NCBI GenBank assembly: GCA_002418265.1
Contig: DIDS01000021.1
Span: 1-49,610 of the forward strand
Direction: 5' to 3'
Length of the DNA stretch: 49,610 bases
From: Acidimicrobiia bacterium UBA5794
Lineage (GTDB): Bacteria > Actinomycetota > Acidimicrobiia > Spongiisociales > UBA5794
Below the pieces are notes generated by a model. That model worked only from the letters and a program-made list of their open reading frames with translations. It did not search any database and was not told the DNA's origin. Shown one piece after another: positions 15,806-25,473 of this stretch (position 1 is the stretch's first letter; each line of letters opens with the position of its first letter). Made by a program: the position numbers and the translations under genes.

Positions 15806-15915
15806 AGCGCTCAGTTCTGGCCGCCGATGAGCCTAACGGACTCACGTCCACAGGTAGTGGAGCTCATCCCTTCGCGAGGGGTGGATACCTTCAATATCAG
15901 AGAGCCAGACGTACC

Positions 15916-17391
15916 ATGTCGCCGATGGCACCATCGTCCCAAACCTCCTCATCTTCCAAGCCACTCCTTGCCGCGATCGCGTCAGCGATTGTTCCCGGTG
16001 TCGGGCAGTTGATTGTCGGCGATCGTCGTAAAGGCACCATCCTCATTGGAATTGATCTCGCCATCCTCGTCGGGCTCTACCTCTACATGGGCGATGCACT
16101 GACACTGGCCAAGTTGTGGCTCCAGCCATCGCAGCTCGCCATGATGATGATTGGCAACATCGTCCTGTTGGGATACCGCATCTGGGCTGCGGACGATGCG
16201 TATCGCACCGCCAAGAACAAGGGTTCACGTAACCTTTCACCTTCGATGGGTGCGATGCTCGGCGCCGGCATCGGACTCGCAGCGGTGCTCGTCCTTCCCC
16301 ATGTGGTCTTCGGCTACTACGACATCGTCCAATACGATCTCATCACGACCGTGTTTGCTTCGAGTTCGCCCTCGCCGACACAACCGGGTCCCGAGAGCAC
16401 GACGCCACCCGCCACAACAGCAACGGGCGATACGGTCGAAACACCGACCTCGACCACAACACAACCGCCCGCCGCGAACTTCTGGGAAAGCCACGATCGG
16501 CTGAACATTCTTCTGATCGGAGGTGACTTCGGTGTGGGTCGCAAAGGAATCCGAACGGACACCATGATCACCATCTCCATCGATCCGGTTTCAGGCGACA
16601 CAGCAATGTTCTCCGTACCACGGAACTGGACCCAGTCACCGCTCCCCGAAGGAATGGGTGTGTGGGACTGCAACTGCTATCCCGAACTCATCAACGAACT
16701 GTGGGTGGCAGGTGAGCAGTACCCAGATGCCTTCCCAGGTCCAAGCGACAACCCGTCGGTGAACGCTGTCAAAGGGGTGATATCAGAGTTCCTCGGCATT
16801 CCGATCCACTATTACGCCATGGTGAACCTTGACGGCTTCGTCGAGATCGTCGATGCCCTCGGCGGTGTCGAGGTCTACGTTCCGGACGCCGTCTACGACG
16901 CCAAGTATCCAAGTGAAGACGGTGTCAACACTGAGGTCATCGACATCAAGCCCGGAATGAACAAGTTCGACGGCCATCTCGCCCTTGCCTATTCACGGAG
17001 CCGAAATCAGGACTCCGACTACTTCCGCATGAACCGTCAACGATGCGTGATCGAGGCGATGGCCGAACAGATCGATCCGATCAACGTCCTACGGAACTTC
17101 CAGGCCCTAGCAAGCGTGATCAAGGACACCATGTTGACCGATATCCCGATTGAAGCCCTCCCCCAACTGGTCGATCTCAAGCCGGTGATCGATCTCGACA
17201 ACCTCGTTTCGGTCCGATTCATCCCACCTGAGTATTCTCTCGGATATCGAGATGACGGCAAGCCGGGGCAGGTGCCCAACATCGAACTCGTCCACGAGCA
17301 TGTTGCTCTCGTGATCGCAGATCCAGCGCGAGCGGTTCAGGAACTCGGACTCGAGCAGCTCGACGATGTCTGCGGCGATCCCAACGCCTGA
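15916..17391 (+). CDS. LytR-CpsA-Psr (LCP) family glycopolymer ligase
   Basis: 491 residues. The N-terminus is a multi-helix module opening AIVPGVGQLIVGDRRKG, a pattern also seen in TM2/DUF5683-type proteins, with helices at about 43-60, 74-90 and 112-132. A Pro/Ser/Thr linker (150-187) leads to the extracytoplasmic LCP domain: LNILLIGGD, IRTDTM (212-217) and SVPRN (233-237) carry the conserved Arg/Asp of the pyrophosphate site, and YSRSRNQDSDYFRMNRQRCV supplies the later Arg cluster. LCP enzymes move lipid-linked glycopolymers onto peptidoglycan. Divergent from the flippase/transferase fusion, which could make its substrate. Confidence 0.93.
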   Translation: MSPMAPSSQTSSSSKPLLAAIASAIVPGVGQLIVGDRRKGTILIGIDLAILVGLYLYMGDALTLAKLWLQPSQLAMMMIGNIVLLGYRIWAADDAYRTAKNKGSRNLSPSMGAMLGAGIGLAAVLVLPHVVFGYYDIVQYDLITTVFASSSPSPTQPGPESTTPPATTATGDTVETPTSTTTQPPAANFWESHDRLNILLIGGDFGVGRKGIRTDTMITISIDPVSGDTAMFSVPRNWTQSPLPEGMGVWDCNCYPELINELWVAGEQYPDAFPGPSDNPSVNAVKGVISEFLGIPIHYYAMVNLDGFVEIVDALGGVEVYVPDAVYDAKYPSEDGVNTEVIDIKPGMNKFDGHLALAYSRSRNQDSDYFRMNRQRCVIEAMAEQIDPINVLRNFQALASVIKDTMLTDIPIEALPQLVDLKPVIDLDNLVSVRFIPPEYSLGYRDDGKPGQVPNIELVHEHVALVIADPARAVQELGLEQLDDVCGDPNA

Positions 17392-17433
17392 GATGGCTTC
17401 CCGGGGTTCAGCGCACAGTTGTTGTGCTGGCGT

Positions 17434-17781
17434 CTACGGCAACTGGTTGGCGTCGTCGTTTTGGGGTACCAGCACATCGACGCGGGAGTAACTGCGACCA
17501 TCAATGCTCCGCTGCGTCGTCCAGACCAACGGAACCGACTTATGAACCTCGGGAACTGGTTCCTGTGACGCTGATGCAATCGACACGACTGGCTCCTCGA
17601 CATCGTTCAGGTCAATGATGGCAACCGTCTCATGAGTCATCGGATCAACGAGAATCGTTCTATCAGGCTCGTACTGGGATGCGAATTCGGGTCCAGCATG
17701 CTTTCGCCACGTGTTCCCCCGCGACGCGGCAACAGGCTCTGAGAGTGGGGAGCTATGGATGGGTTTGTTCGGTCGGGGCAT
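17434..17781 (-). CDS. Hypothetical protein
   Basis: 115 residues from the ATG at 17781, which has GGAGGG just upstream. Polar, no signal peptide or membrane segment. A stretch FASQYEPDRTILVDPMTHET followed by VAIIDL looks like a beta hairpin motif; the C-terminus RSYSRVDVLVPQND is also strand-rich. I do not recognise a family. Convergent with the LCP gene (42 nt gap) and divergent from the YvlD-like gene. Confidence 0.6.
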   Translation of the reverse strand: MPRPNKPIHSSPLSEPVAASRGNTWRKHAGPEFASQYEPDRTILVDPMTHETVAIIDLNDVEEPVVSIASASQEPVPEVHKSVPLVWTTQRSIDGRSYSRVDVLVPQNDDANQLP

Positions 17782-17866
17782 GGACCCTCCGTCATGAACC
17801 ATCATAGCCCACCGTCGACACGCAGACCACACGTCATTGTTGGCCACGCGACATTAGGGTTGACTC

Positions 17867-18217
17867 GTGAAAATCTTGATTCGCCTTGCCATCAACGCGG
17901 CCGCAGCCTGGCTCGCGTTCACGGTGCTCGACGGGCTCAACTGGAATCGTAAGTGGCTCACACTGGCCGCCATCGCTCTCATCATCGGAGCGGTGAACAC
18001 CTTCATCAAGCCAGTACTGAAGTTCCTGTCGATTCCCGTTCGACTCGTGACACTCGGCTTTTTCACACTCGTCATCAACGTTGCCCTCATGGCAGGAGTG
18101 ATCTATCTCGCAGACGCCATGGACCTCGGGGTCACATCCGACGGATGGCAGTGGACACTCGCCGGCGGATTGGTGATCACCGTCGTCTCTTCGATTCTGT
18201 CGATGGTGATCGACTGA
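17867..18217 (+). CDS. YvlD/PF04020-type small membrane protein
   Basis: 116 residues from GTG 17867. Four membrane helices with the family core NTFIKPVLKFLSIPVRLVTL followed by GFFTLVINVALM, typical of the phage-holin-4-superfamily/YvlD proteins. In Bacillus the yvl operon responds to envelope stress; function here is unproven. The gene is followed after 2 nt by the alpha/beta-hydrolase gene, so the two form an operon. Confidence 0.9.
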   Translation: MKILIRLAINAAAAWLAFTVLDGLNWNRKWLTLAAIALIIGAVNTFIKPVLKFLSIPVRLVTLGFFTLVINVALMAGVIYLADAMDLGVTSDGWQWTLAGGLVITVVSSILSMVID

Positions 18218-18219
18218 CA

Positions 18220-19986
18220 ATGGCGGGTCCCAAAGCACGCGCCACCCTCTCGGGTACGGTCACCGGCGTTCGGATGGCAACGAAGGCGTACGAGCCCTCC
18301 CTGATGCCGCGCTCCGCGATTGACCAGGGTCTGATTGTGGGTGGCTCATTCCTTTCCGGCTTCATCGCGGGGGCCGCAGCGTCATTGACCTTCGAGGTAC
18401 TCCCCCGCCGTGCCACGACACCGCTGCTGCGCATCGCCGGGGTTGTGGCAACCGGCTCTCACACTGCGCGATCCCTTTCGGTTGGCGGCGACACGGCCGA
18501 GGCCATGGATCCTGCGGGGGCGGGATGGCTGGACTTCGGATCCGAGGTCTTGTCCGCAGTGGCTCTTTCGCGCCTGATCCTGGAGACCAATTCAGCTCTT
18601 GCGCGAACGGGAGCTCTCGCGACCGTTGGGTTGACAACAGCTGCCGATACCGGAACGGCCATCGCGGCGAGGACTGACGAGCCAGATGCGAAGTACATTG
18701 CTCTCAGTGCCGGAGTCGGGCTGGTCGCCAACGCTGCTGTGGCAGCACTTGCCACCGGCATTCGGGTCGGTGGTTGGCTCCCGGCTCGGGCTCTCCCCCC
18801 AAGGACCATTGCACGCGCAGGAGTGTCGATCCTCGGCTCGCTTGCAACCGGCGCTGCGATCGTCTACGGAGCAAAGGTGGGTATACGTCGTGTGACCAAC
18901 AAGATCGCTGAGGGAAACCGTGCGACAGAGATCGCGTTCGCTGCCGTACCGGTGTCTCCCAGCGTGTCTGGCAGCGCGGCCTCAACGATCCCGTATCGAT
19001 CCCTTGGCGTTCAGGGAAGACGACTGGTGTCCGATGTGACATCGGGAGCCGATATCGCCGAGATCATGGCGGAACCTCCGATCAGCGATCCTGTCCGTGT
19101 CTACGTTGGGGTTGACTCGGCCGTCTCGGACGAGTCACTCATTGATGCTGCGATGGCAGAACTGCACCGCACAGGGGCATTCGATCGCTCAATCATCATC
19201 GCTGCATCACCAGCGGGCACCGGATATGTGAACTACATCGCGATTGAGGCTGCCGAGCTGATGTCCCGAGGTGACTGTGCCACCGTTGCGGTGCAATACG
19301 GTTCACTACCGTCAATGCTCTCGATGAACAAGATCCAAAAGGCGAGCCGCCTCTACGCGATGTTGTTGACGCGAATCAGAAAAAGCATTGCCGAGTCGGG
19401 CTCATCCGCCGAGCTCGTTGCGTACGGTGAAAGCCTCGGTGCACTTGCAGGCCAGGCAGGTGTCGAGGCAGCTTCCCGTGGTGGCGCACTCATCGTGGAC
19501 CGGGCGCTCTGGGTTGGTACACCCCAGGGATCTCCGTTGTTTGAGAAACTGACGAGTGCGGGGGCACCCGTGTTTGATCACCCCAATGATCTCGCCTCCT
19601 ATCTTGCTGACCGGGACGCCCCACCGTATGTCTTTTTGAACCACCACAACGACCCGGTGACGAAGTTCGCTCCCGCTGATCTGTACAGGATCCCTGATTG
19701 GCTCACCGTGCCGGACCGTGGAAGGGGCACCAACCCCAATCAACGGTGGGTGCCCGGCGTCACGTTCTTCCAGGGCCTCATCGATACGAAGAACGCCGCT
19801 ACCGTGATTCCCGGCCAGTTCTTCTCAACCGGCCACGACTATCGAGCCGATCTTGCCTCATTCGTGGCAGCGGCGTACGGGTTTTCAGTCACGGACGACC
19901 AAATGGCACGGATCGAAGAACGGCTACGGGAATCTGAGATTCGTCGATCCGATGCGATCGCTCTCGGCAAGATTCATAGCGCTTGA
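18220..19986 (+). CDS. PF10081-type membrane alpha/beta-hydrolase
   Basis: 588 residues. The N-terminal half (to about 245) has five or more hydrophobic segments, as in the PF15420 membrane domain of this actinobacterial family. The C-terminal half carries the hydrolase: the strand RVYVGVDSA, the nucleophile elbow AYGESLGALAGQ (G-E-S-L-G), then LWVGTPQGSPLF and FLNHHNDPVTKF, which provides candidate Asp/His residues. Mycobacterial members are cell-envelope lipid hydrolases of unproven substrate. Coupled to the YvlD gene; its last 13 nt overlap the convergent acyltransferase gene. Confidence 0.88.
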   Translation: MAGPKARATLSGTVTGVRMATKAYEPSLMPRSAIDQGLIVGGSFLSGFIAGAAASLTFEVLPRRATTPLLRIAGVVATGSHTARSLSVGGDTAEAMDPAGAGWLDFGSEVLSAVALSRLILETNSALARTGALATVGLTTAADTGTAIAARTDEPDAKYIALSAGVGLVANAAVAALATGIRVGGWLPARALPPRTIARAGVSILGSLATGAAIVYGAKVGIRRVTNKIAEGNRATEIAFAAVPVSPSVSGSAASTIPYRSLGVQGRRLVSDVTSGADIAEIMAEPPISDPVRVYVGVDSAVSDESLIDAAMAELHRTGAFDRSIIIAASPAGTGYVNYIAIEAAELMSRGDCATVAVQYGSLPSMLSMNKIQKASRLYAMLLTRIRKSIAESGSSAELVAYGESLGALAGQAGVEAASRGGALIVDRALWVGTPQGSPLFEKLTSAGAPVFDHPNDLASYLADRDAPPYVFLNHHNDPVTKFAPADLYRIPDWLTVPDRGRGTNPNQRWVPGVTFFQGLIDTKNAATVIPGQFFSTGHDYRADLASFVAAAYGFSVTDDQMARIEERLRESEIRRSDAIALGKIHSA

Positions 19987-21290
19987 GCAACGGCCTCAAC
20001 GACAGCACGACGATGGATAGTCATCTGTTGGTGGACACCCTGGATGGATCGTGATCGTGCAAATCCACGGACCGACCGGAAGAAGAGCACGAAGCGCTCG
20101 GTCAGCGCTATCAAAGCGAACAGGTAGACCGGAAGCAGCAGCACGATGATGGCAAGTCCTTCGGCCCCTCTCTGGCTCCAACCCCACCATGCCCACGCGC
20201 TCCACGTGAGCAAGAAGACAAACAGCCCTGCCAACGGCTTGATCGTCGCCATGGCTGCATCGGCAACCTTCAATCGTCCGATCAGCCACACCACCAGCAT
20301 GGGAAGCCAGTTGACGACTACACCAACAAGAGCAAACGGCAGCAGAAGAAGTCCGATGAACAGTGTCCTGATGATGTACCACGAGAACGTGGATGCATTG
20401 CTCATGCCGGAGATGAACATCGCATCGTCCAAACCCATCGCATCGAGGTCGGCCTGGTACGTCGTCATGGCGTCTTCAACCGCAGTTTGCGCTTCCTCAT
20501 CCGCATCGTCGAGCAACCCGGCGAGACGTTCCCGATCACCATGCCCAACCTCCGTGTCCCTGGTCTCGGGATCGCGCAGCGCTACAGCCGCTGCGGCGGA
20601 CAGGCTGTGGGCCGTTGTCCAATCCTCAAAGTCTGGAGCTGCCCGGCGGAGTCTGACCTCCATGTCATCTGTCAGCTTGCGTACCGCCGCGTGGTTTGAG
20701 GCGTCGGCTATCTCTCCTTGTGCAACGTAGTTGTCGATCTCGGCATCGAGATCGATCTCCCAGCCGATATCGATGAACACATCCGAGCGAAGGGCAGCCT
20801 TGTTCTCGTAGTGGATACCCGCGCTGATGATCTGGATCCCCTCAACACCGTTGGCCCGTGCCCCGAGAGCGATCCGGGCGGATCCGGTCTTGATGGATGC
20901 GATGGATGGATCATCCACGGTGATGCCTTCGGGAAAGATCGTGACGAGTTCCCCCTGATCGAGCGCGTCGTAGGTCGACGCAAACATCTGGTCATTCGAC
21001 GACTTCCCGGTGCCGTCCTCTGGCTTGTGGACCGGGATGGCTCCGACCCAGTTGACGATGACCCTGGCAATAGGGTTCTTCCATATGACGTCTCGTCCGA
21101 TGAATCTGGGGACACGGTCCATGGCATAGACGAGAACGAGGGGATCCGAGAATCCTCCAAAATGGCTCCCGTTTGCGAGCTGTGGACCTGTTTCCGTGAG
21201 CCCTGGACGCTGTCTCACTTCGACGCGGTGATACAGCAGGGCAATCGCCCACGAAACAATCTTTTTGATGAACCGGTCGCGGCGTGACAT
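19974..21290 (-). CDS. PlsC-like 1-acylglycerol-3-phosphate acyltransferase with C-terminal membrane region
   Basis: 438 residues, almost twice the usual PlsC length. Acyltransferase motifs: NGSHFGGFSDP (an H-x5-D variant of the catalytic HX4D), RFIGRDVIWKNP, and IFPEGITVDDPS (FPEG substrate motif). After about residue 290 the protein continues with a polar segment and four hydrophobic helices ending in a basic tail; that part has no recognised function. Start placed at ATG 21290, which has GGGAG 5-6 nt upstream, rather than the TTG four codons earlier. Probably phospholipid synthesis at the membrane. Confidence 0.88.
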   Translation of the reverse strand: MSRRDRFIKKIVSWAIALLYHRVEVRQRPGLTETGPQLANGSHFGGFSDPLVLVYAMDRVPRFIGRDVIWKNPIARVIVNWVGAIPVHKPEDGTGKSSNDQMFASTYDALDQGELVTIFPEGITVDDPSIASIKTGSARIALGARANGVEGIQIISAGIHYENKAALRSDVFIDIGWEIDLDAEIDNYVAQGEIADASNHAAVRKLTDDMEVRLRRAAPDFEDWTTAHSLSAAAAVALRDPETRDTEVGHGDRERLAGLLDDADEEAQTAVEDAMTTYQADLDAMGLDDAMFISGMSNASTFSWYIIRTLFIGLLLLPFALVGVVVNWLPMLVVWLIGRLKVADAAMATIKPLAGLFVFLLTWSAWAWWGWSQRGAEGLAIIVLLLPVYLFALIALTERFVLFFRSVRGFARSRSIQGVHQQMTIHRRAVVEAVAQAL

Positions 21291-21349
21291 CTCGTCTCCC
21301 AATGGTCACGTCACGCTAATCGGTGACGCGCACCTGCGTCACTCCTGGC

Positions 21350-22153
21350 TCAAGGCCAGAGGGTGTTGTACGTGAGGTGGTGGATTGCCCGTGCGAACTC
21401 GAGAATTCGCTCACGGTCGTTGTCGCCGTCGAGATCCGATGCAGCAAGCATGGCACCCTGCCAACCCTCAAGGTGCCATGTGACTCCTTCAGGAAGATCG
21501 GCACTGGCCCATGCGTTGTCAAAGGGCCAGGGGTTTGCGTAAAAGTAGGCATCACCGGCTGGATAAAAGCCGACCGCGATCTGGGCGTTTGCACCCTCGG
21601 CATTCACCGTCTTGTGGCTGAACCATTCCGTTGCGATGTCGAAACCATGGGGCCAGAGGTGCGGACCGGAGATCTCGCCCTCAATACCGGTGTTGAACAC
21701 CGACAACGTGTCACTGACCCACAGGGCATTGTCATGCCAGGCATGGGCGCGCCATCGTTCATAGATCTGGTGGTCGTCGTTGGCATAGCGATCCGTGTCG
21801 ATCTCAAACGACGAGCCGTGGGATTGGACGAGTTCCGCAATCGTCGACCCGACGGTCCTTGGCGATGGGCCGGTGTTGAGGTCGATGGTGAGGGTATCGG
21901 CTCCTGCTTCGATCCTGATCAGGTCTCGGTGCACGTCGAGTGTGGATACCAGTGAGGCACCACTGGCCAGCGGCGTCGGCGCTGTCGCAAACCCAATTCC
22001 ACCATCGGAAAGATGTGCAGGGTGCATTGCCACGTGTGCCCATCTGCGATCAGGTTTCGCGCCCACCCGTGGCAACGCTGTCATGGCTTCCACGTAGCGG
22101 TGGAGCGATACCCGTGTCGGTTCCCATCCGGTGGGGAGCGGTGGAAGGTTCAT
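21350..22153 (-). CDS. DUF5996-like protein
   Basis: 267 residues, soluble. Features fitting DUF5996: an early TRVSLHRYVEAM region, RRWAHVAMH, a middle D-x-x-x-x-x-I..G segment, ISGPHLWPHGFDIATEWF and the C-terminal GFYPAGDAYFYANPWPF and PEGVTWHLEGWQGAML blocks. Family members are widespread and uncharacterised. Monocistronic on the minus strand between the acyltransferase and the oxidase operon. Confidence 0.8.
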   Translation of the reverse strand: MNLPPLPTGWEPTRVSLHRYVEAMTALPRVGAKPDRRWAHVAMHPAHLSDGGIGFATAPTPLASGASLVSTLDVHRDLIRIEAGADTLTIDLNTGPSPRTVGSTIAELVQSHGSSFEIDTDRYANDDHQIYERWRAHAWHDNALWVSDTLSVFNTGIEGEISGPHLWPHGFDIATEWFSHKTVNAEGANAQIAVGFYPAGDAYFYANPWPFDNAWASADLPEGVTWHLEGWQGAMLAASDLDGDNDRERILEFARAIHHLTYNTLWP

Positions 22154-22202
22154 GAAAGCGACCCCGGTAGCTTGTCAGTGATACAAACGGTAGCGGTACC
22201 GA

Positions 22203-22808
22203 TCAGATTCCCATCGAGGTGGAATCCTCTTGCTCCTTGGCAGACGGGTCAACCGGAGATCCCATGAGGTCATCACGGCGATAGGGATCTCCACCTCCAT
22301 CGAGGGCCCGAGAAACGTTGAGGCCCACAAACAAGATGATCCCGACCGACAGACCGAACCCGAACGTAGGAAACGCTATGAGTCGGAAGTCGTAGTCACG
22401 CGGCTGGATGTCCAAAGTGATGGCTCCCGATGGGTGAAGTGTGCACACGAAGAATCCGCCATAGGCCGGTTGGAGCTCAAACCGACGCACGGTGTTGGGA
22501 GGTACATACCAGTTCCCGAGGGTGTACGCCACATCGTCGCGGTTGTCGAGAACCAACGTATCGTCAGCGAGAAAACTCCAGGTTGATGGGATCTCGAGGG
22601 GATTCTCTCCTTGTTCGATCAGGGCGTACGAGCCCTCGGGAATGAGGATGGTCCGTGTCGTTGGTTGACGCGAGCCCTGTGTGTACAACAAAAGCGCTAT
22701 CGAGGAAAGTCCCCCGATAACGATCGTCGAACCGATGATGAGCGCGATTGCTTCAATGAGCCGCCGCTGGGATGAGATGTGCTTCTTTGTCCGCGAGGGA
22801 TCGGCCAT
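22203..22808 (-). CDS. Oxidase-operon membrane protein with degenerate cupredoxin-like domain
   Basis: 201 residues: a helix at about 18-42, an extracytoplasmic beta-rich domain and a second helix near 145-165. The domain ends FFVCTLHPSGAITLDI, which resembles the C-x-x-H-x-x-(M/G) copper loop closing cupredoxins but without the methionine ligand and with no clear N-terminal histidine. Its ATG lies directly after the stop of the subunit III gene, making it the last gene of the cytochrome oxidase operon. A role in oxidase assembly or as an accessory subunit is likely from position only. Confidence 0.8.
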   Translation of the reverse strand: MADPSRTKKHISSQRRLIEAIALIIGSTIVIGGLSSIALLLYTQGSRQPTTRTILIPEGSYALIEQGENPLEIPSTWSFLADDTLVLDNRDDVAYTLGNWYVPPNTVRRFELQPAYGGFFVCTLHPSGAITLDIQPRDYDFRLIAFPTFGFGLSVGIILFVGLNVSRALDGGGDPYRRDDLMGSPVDPSAKEQEDSTSMGI

Positions 22809-23414
22809 CTAGAAAAGGTACAGCGTTGGATAGATGATCACCCACGCGAGGTCAACGAAGTGCCAATACTTGACAACACCTTCGGCCCCCCAGTAGTCGC
22901 TTGAGCCAAAGTGGCCGCGAAATCCAAGAAACAACACGATGAAAAGGGCAACGATCCCGCTGAAGACGTGGAAAGCGTGGAGACCGATCAGCATGAAGTA
23001 CGAGGTTCCGTATGGCGTCTCTGGCGGATAATGCTGGATGGCTTCCGTGAGCTCAACCGCTACGCCAGCCAAGAACACAAACCCCAGAAGGATCGTCACG
23101 ATCGTGAACAGCTTGAAGTTTCGACGATGGTTGTACTTGATCGAGACTTCTGCAAGGTAGGCGCTGATCGATGACACCAACAGCACCATCGTGAGGGTCA
23201 GCGCAAGGGCCTGGTTCAGACCCTCGGGCCGGTAGGTCCCTGTCGAATAGAAGCGGGCCGCAAGAAATGCTGCGAAAAGGAAGCATTCCGAGAAGATGAA
23301 CATCCACAGGCCGATCCTGTTGGCCCGTGGCTGAAACGCCGTGTCCTGGTGATATTCACCGTGGCCGCCATGAGAATCCTCGGCGACTGCGTCTGGGACG
23401 ATGTCAGTCGTCAT
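22809..23414 (-). CDS. ctaE: Cytochrome c oxidase subunit III
   Basis: 201 residues with five helices, the short form of subunit III. Typical segments: RIGLWMFIFSECFLFAAFLAARF, an STGTYRPEGLN loop, PYGTSYFMLIGLHAFHVFSG and a YWHFVDLAWVIIYP ending, which are the family signatures. It stabilises subunit I and its proton uptake. Start ATG shares one base with the stop of the subunit IV gene, and the next gene begins at the base after its stop, so all are translated from one message. Confidence 0.95.
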   Translation of the reverse strand: MTTDIVPDAVAEDSHGGHGEYHQDTAFQPRANRIGLWMFIFSECFLFAAFLAARFYSTGTYRPEGLNQALALTLTMVLLVSSISAYLAEVSIKYNHRRNFKLFTIVTILLGFVFLAGVAVELTEAIQHYPPETPYGTSYFMLIGLHAFHVFSGIVALFIVLFLGFRGHFGSSDYWGAEGVVKYWHFVDLAWVIIYPTLYLF

Positions 23415-23644
23415 CAGTGGCCGCCCTCGTCGTTGAAAAGCGCACGGACGTGCATGAATACATCGAGGATGATCCAGCCCTTTGCAAGGATAAACGGCAT
23501 GATGGGAAGCAGCGGATTTGCCACCTCAACCGCGATGATGTACTCGAACACGGAGAGCACTGCAAGGAGAACGGCTGCAATCACTCCTCGCTTGGTTGCC
23601 TTCTTGAGATTCTCACGGTCAATCGCAACCATTTCGGTGGTCAT
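23414..23644 (-). CDS. Cytochrome c oxidase subunit IV (small, prokaryotic type)
   Basis: 76 residues with two and possibly three hydrophobic helices, a basic N-terminus (NLKKATKRG) and the LAKGWIILDVFMHVRAL stretch common in PF03626 subunit IV proteins of caa3/aa3 oxidases. It overlaps subunit I by 4 nt (ATGA) and subunit III by 1 nt, confirming its place in the operon. Confidence 0.85.
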   Translation of the reverse strand: MTTEMVAIDRENLKKATKRGVIAAVLLAVLSVFEYIIAVEVANPLLPIMPFILAKGWIILDVFMHVRALFNDEGGH

Positions 23645-25470
23645 GCGGGACTCCCCTCAAGTTCGGCGCTCTCGCCAGCGCCGGCTTCATCGAATACAGC
23701 GTAGAGCGAGCCTTCGACGCCGTAGTCATAGGGGTGCCCGACGATGCGGGGCTGGGATGTGAAGTTGTGCTGCGGTGGAGGCGACGACACCTGCCACTCG
23801 AGCGTACGGCTGTTCCAAGGGTTCGGACCAGCCTTCGGTCCCTTGATCGCCGAATACAGAAGGTTGCCGATGAGCAGCAAAAAGCTTGCCCCAAGAATGA
23901 GCGCCGAGATCGACGCGAAACGGTTGGCTCCTTGGAAAGCCTCTGGATAGTCACCGATTCTGCGATTCATGCCGTTGATGCCGACCCAGAACAACGGGAT
24001 GAACGTGAAGTTGAACATCACGGTCACCCAGACGGCGAAAATCTGGCCAAGCCGTTCGTTGTACATCCTGCCGGTGAACTTGGGGAACCAGTAGAACAGC
24101 GCGGCGAGCAGACCGAAGATCGAACCACCAACGATCGTGTAATGGAAGTGGGCCACGACATAGTACGTGTCGTGGAGGTGAATGTCGGTCGCGACATCCG
24201 CAAGGAAGATCCCTGTGATTCCGCCGATGAGAAAGTTGAACAGCCACCCGAACGCCAACAACAGCGGCGTGCGGAACCACAGTCGCCCCATCCACAGGGT
24301 GCCGATCATGGAGAGAAAGACGAGGCCTGTCGGTACGGAGATGGCTTCGGTGAGGATCATGAACGGACCATGGAGGAAGTCAGCCATCCCAGACGTGAAC
24401 ATGTGGTGCGCCCACACCACGACCGACAGACCAACGATCGAAAGCATCCCGACCACCGCGGCTTTGTACGCAAACAATGGCTTGCGTGCAAAGGTTGGAA
24501 CGAGTTCAAGGATGACCCCGAATCCGGGAAGCACCATGATGTAGACGGCCGGGTGGCTGTAGAACCAGAAGATGTGTTCAAATAACAGCCCTGTCCCGAC
24601 GTCGGGGCCAAAGAACGACGTGCCCGCGACTCGATCCATCGTCACGAGGATGAGTGATGCTGCAAAGAATTGTGTCACACAGAAGCTGAGCAGCGATGCC
24701 GCGAAACACGCCCAGGAAAAGATGGGTAGCCGACCCCAAGTCATGCCGGGGGCTCGCATCGTGATGATGGTCACGAGAACGTTGATGCCGCCGAGGATCG
24801 ACGACAGACCGAATGTGATGATTGCCAGGTTGAAGAGAATCTGGCCGGACTCATTCGTTACCGAAAGGGGTGCGTATGACGTCCAGCCGGCGTTGAACGC
24901 ACCGAGGAACGGAGCACCCAGGAGGGCAATCGCGACCGGTGGAACCAGCCAGAATGCGAGAGCGTTCAGCCGTGGGAAGGCCATGTCAGAGGCACCCACC
25001 TGAATGGGAATGATGTAGTTCCCAAATGCCCCGAGGATGCCGGCAACAGCAACGGCAACCATCAGGATGCCATGCATCGAAACAACCTTGTTGAAGTCGT
25101 CAAGGTCGAGGATTCCTTGCCCTGCCGATGCCAATTCGATACGCATCAGCATCGCGCCGATTCCTCCAATGAGGAGAACCGTGATGAACGTCACGCCGTA
25201 CTGAATACCGATGACCTTGTGGTCAATCGAGAACTCGAAATAGCGTGTCCAACCCTTTTCGGGTGACGTTTTGGGCTTCTTCCCCATCCACTGTCGACCG
25301 AATGCTTCCAATCCGCCGATGCCCGAGAGCCAACCGATCAGTCCAAGGATGAATCCGAAAATGACAGCGACTTCGTCCGTTGGGCTCCCACCACGTATTG
25401 TGACGGTCAGCCAAATACCCGCGACATATCCAACGAACGCAAGAACTGATGCTCTGAAAATGTACTTCAT
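23641..25470 (-). CDS. ctaD: Cytochrome c oxidase subunit I (A2-type aa3)
   Basis: 609 residues; catalytic heme-copper subunit. Low-spin heme His lies in VVSMHGILM; CuB ligands are in FWFYSHPAVYIMVLPGFG and WAHHMFTSG; heme a3 ligands in HDTYYVVAHFHYTIVG. The D-channel Glu of HPEVY is replaced, and Y-S precedes HPAVY, the diagnostic YS motif of A2-type oxidases. An unusual extension of about 80 residues with two helices precedes the normal start of the fold (FEFSIDHKVIGIQYG). Starts 3 nt after the subunit II stop. Terminal oxidase of aerobic respiration. Confidence 0.96.
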   Translation of the reverse strand: MKYIFRASVLAFVGYVAGIWLTVTIRGGSPTDEVAVIFGFILGLIGWLSGIGGLEAFGRQWMGKKPKTSPEKGWTRYFEFSIDHKVIGIQYGVTFITVLLIGGIGAMLMRIELASAGQGILDLDDFNKVVSMHGILMVAVAVAGILGAFGNYIIPIQVGASDMAFPRLNALAFWLVPPVAIALLGAPFLGAFNAGWTSYAPLSVTNESGQILFNLAIITFGLSSILGGINVLVTIITMRAPGMTWGRLPIFSWACFAASLLSFCVTQFFAASLILVTMDRVAGTSFFGPDVGTGLLFEHIFWFYSHPAVYIMVLPGFGVILELVPTFARKPLFAYKAAVVGMLSIVGLSVVVWAHHMFTSGMADFLHGPFMILTEAISVPTGLVFLSMIGTLWMGRLWFRTPLLLAFGWLFNFLIGGITGIFLADVATDIHLHDTYYVVAHFHYTIVGGSIFGLLAALFYWFPKFTGRMYNERLGQIFAVWVTVMFNFTFIPLFWVGINGMNRRIGDYPEAFQGANRFASISALILGASFLLLIGNLLYSAIKGPKAGPNPWNSRTLEWQVSSPPPQHNFTSQPRIVGHPYDYGVEGSLYAVFDEAGAGESAELEGSPA

Positions 25471-25473
25471 CGG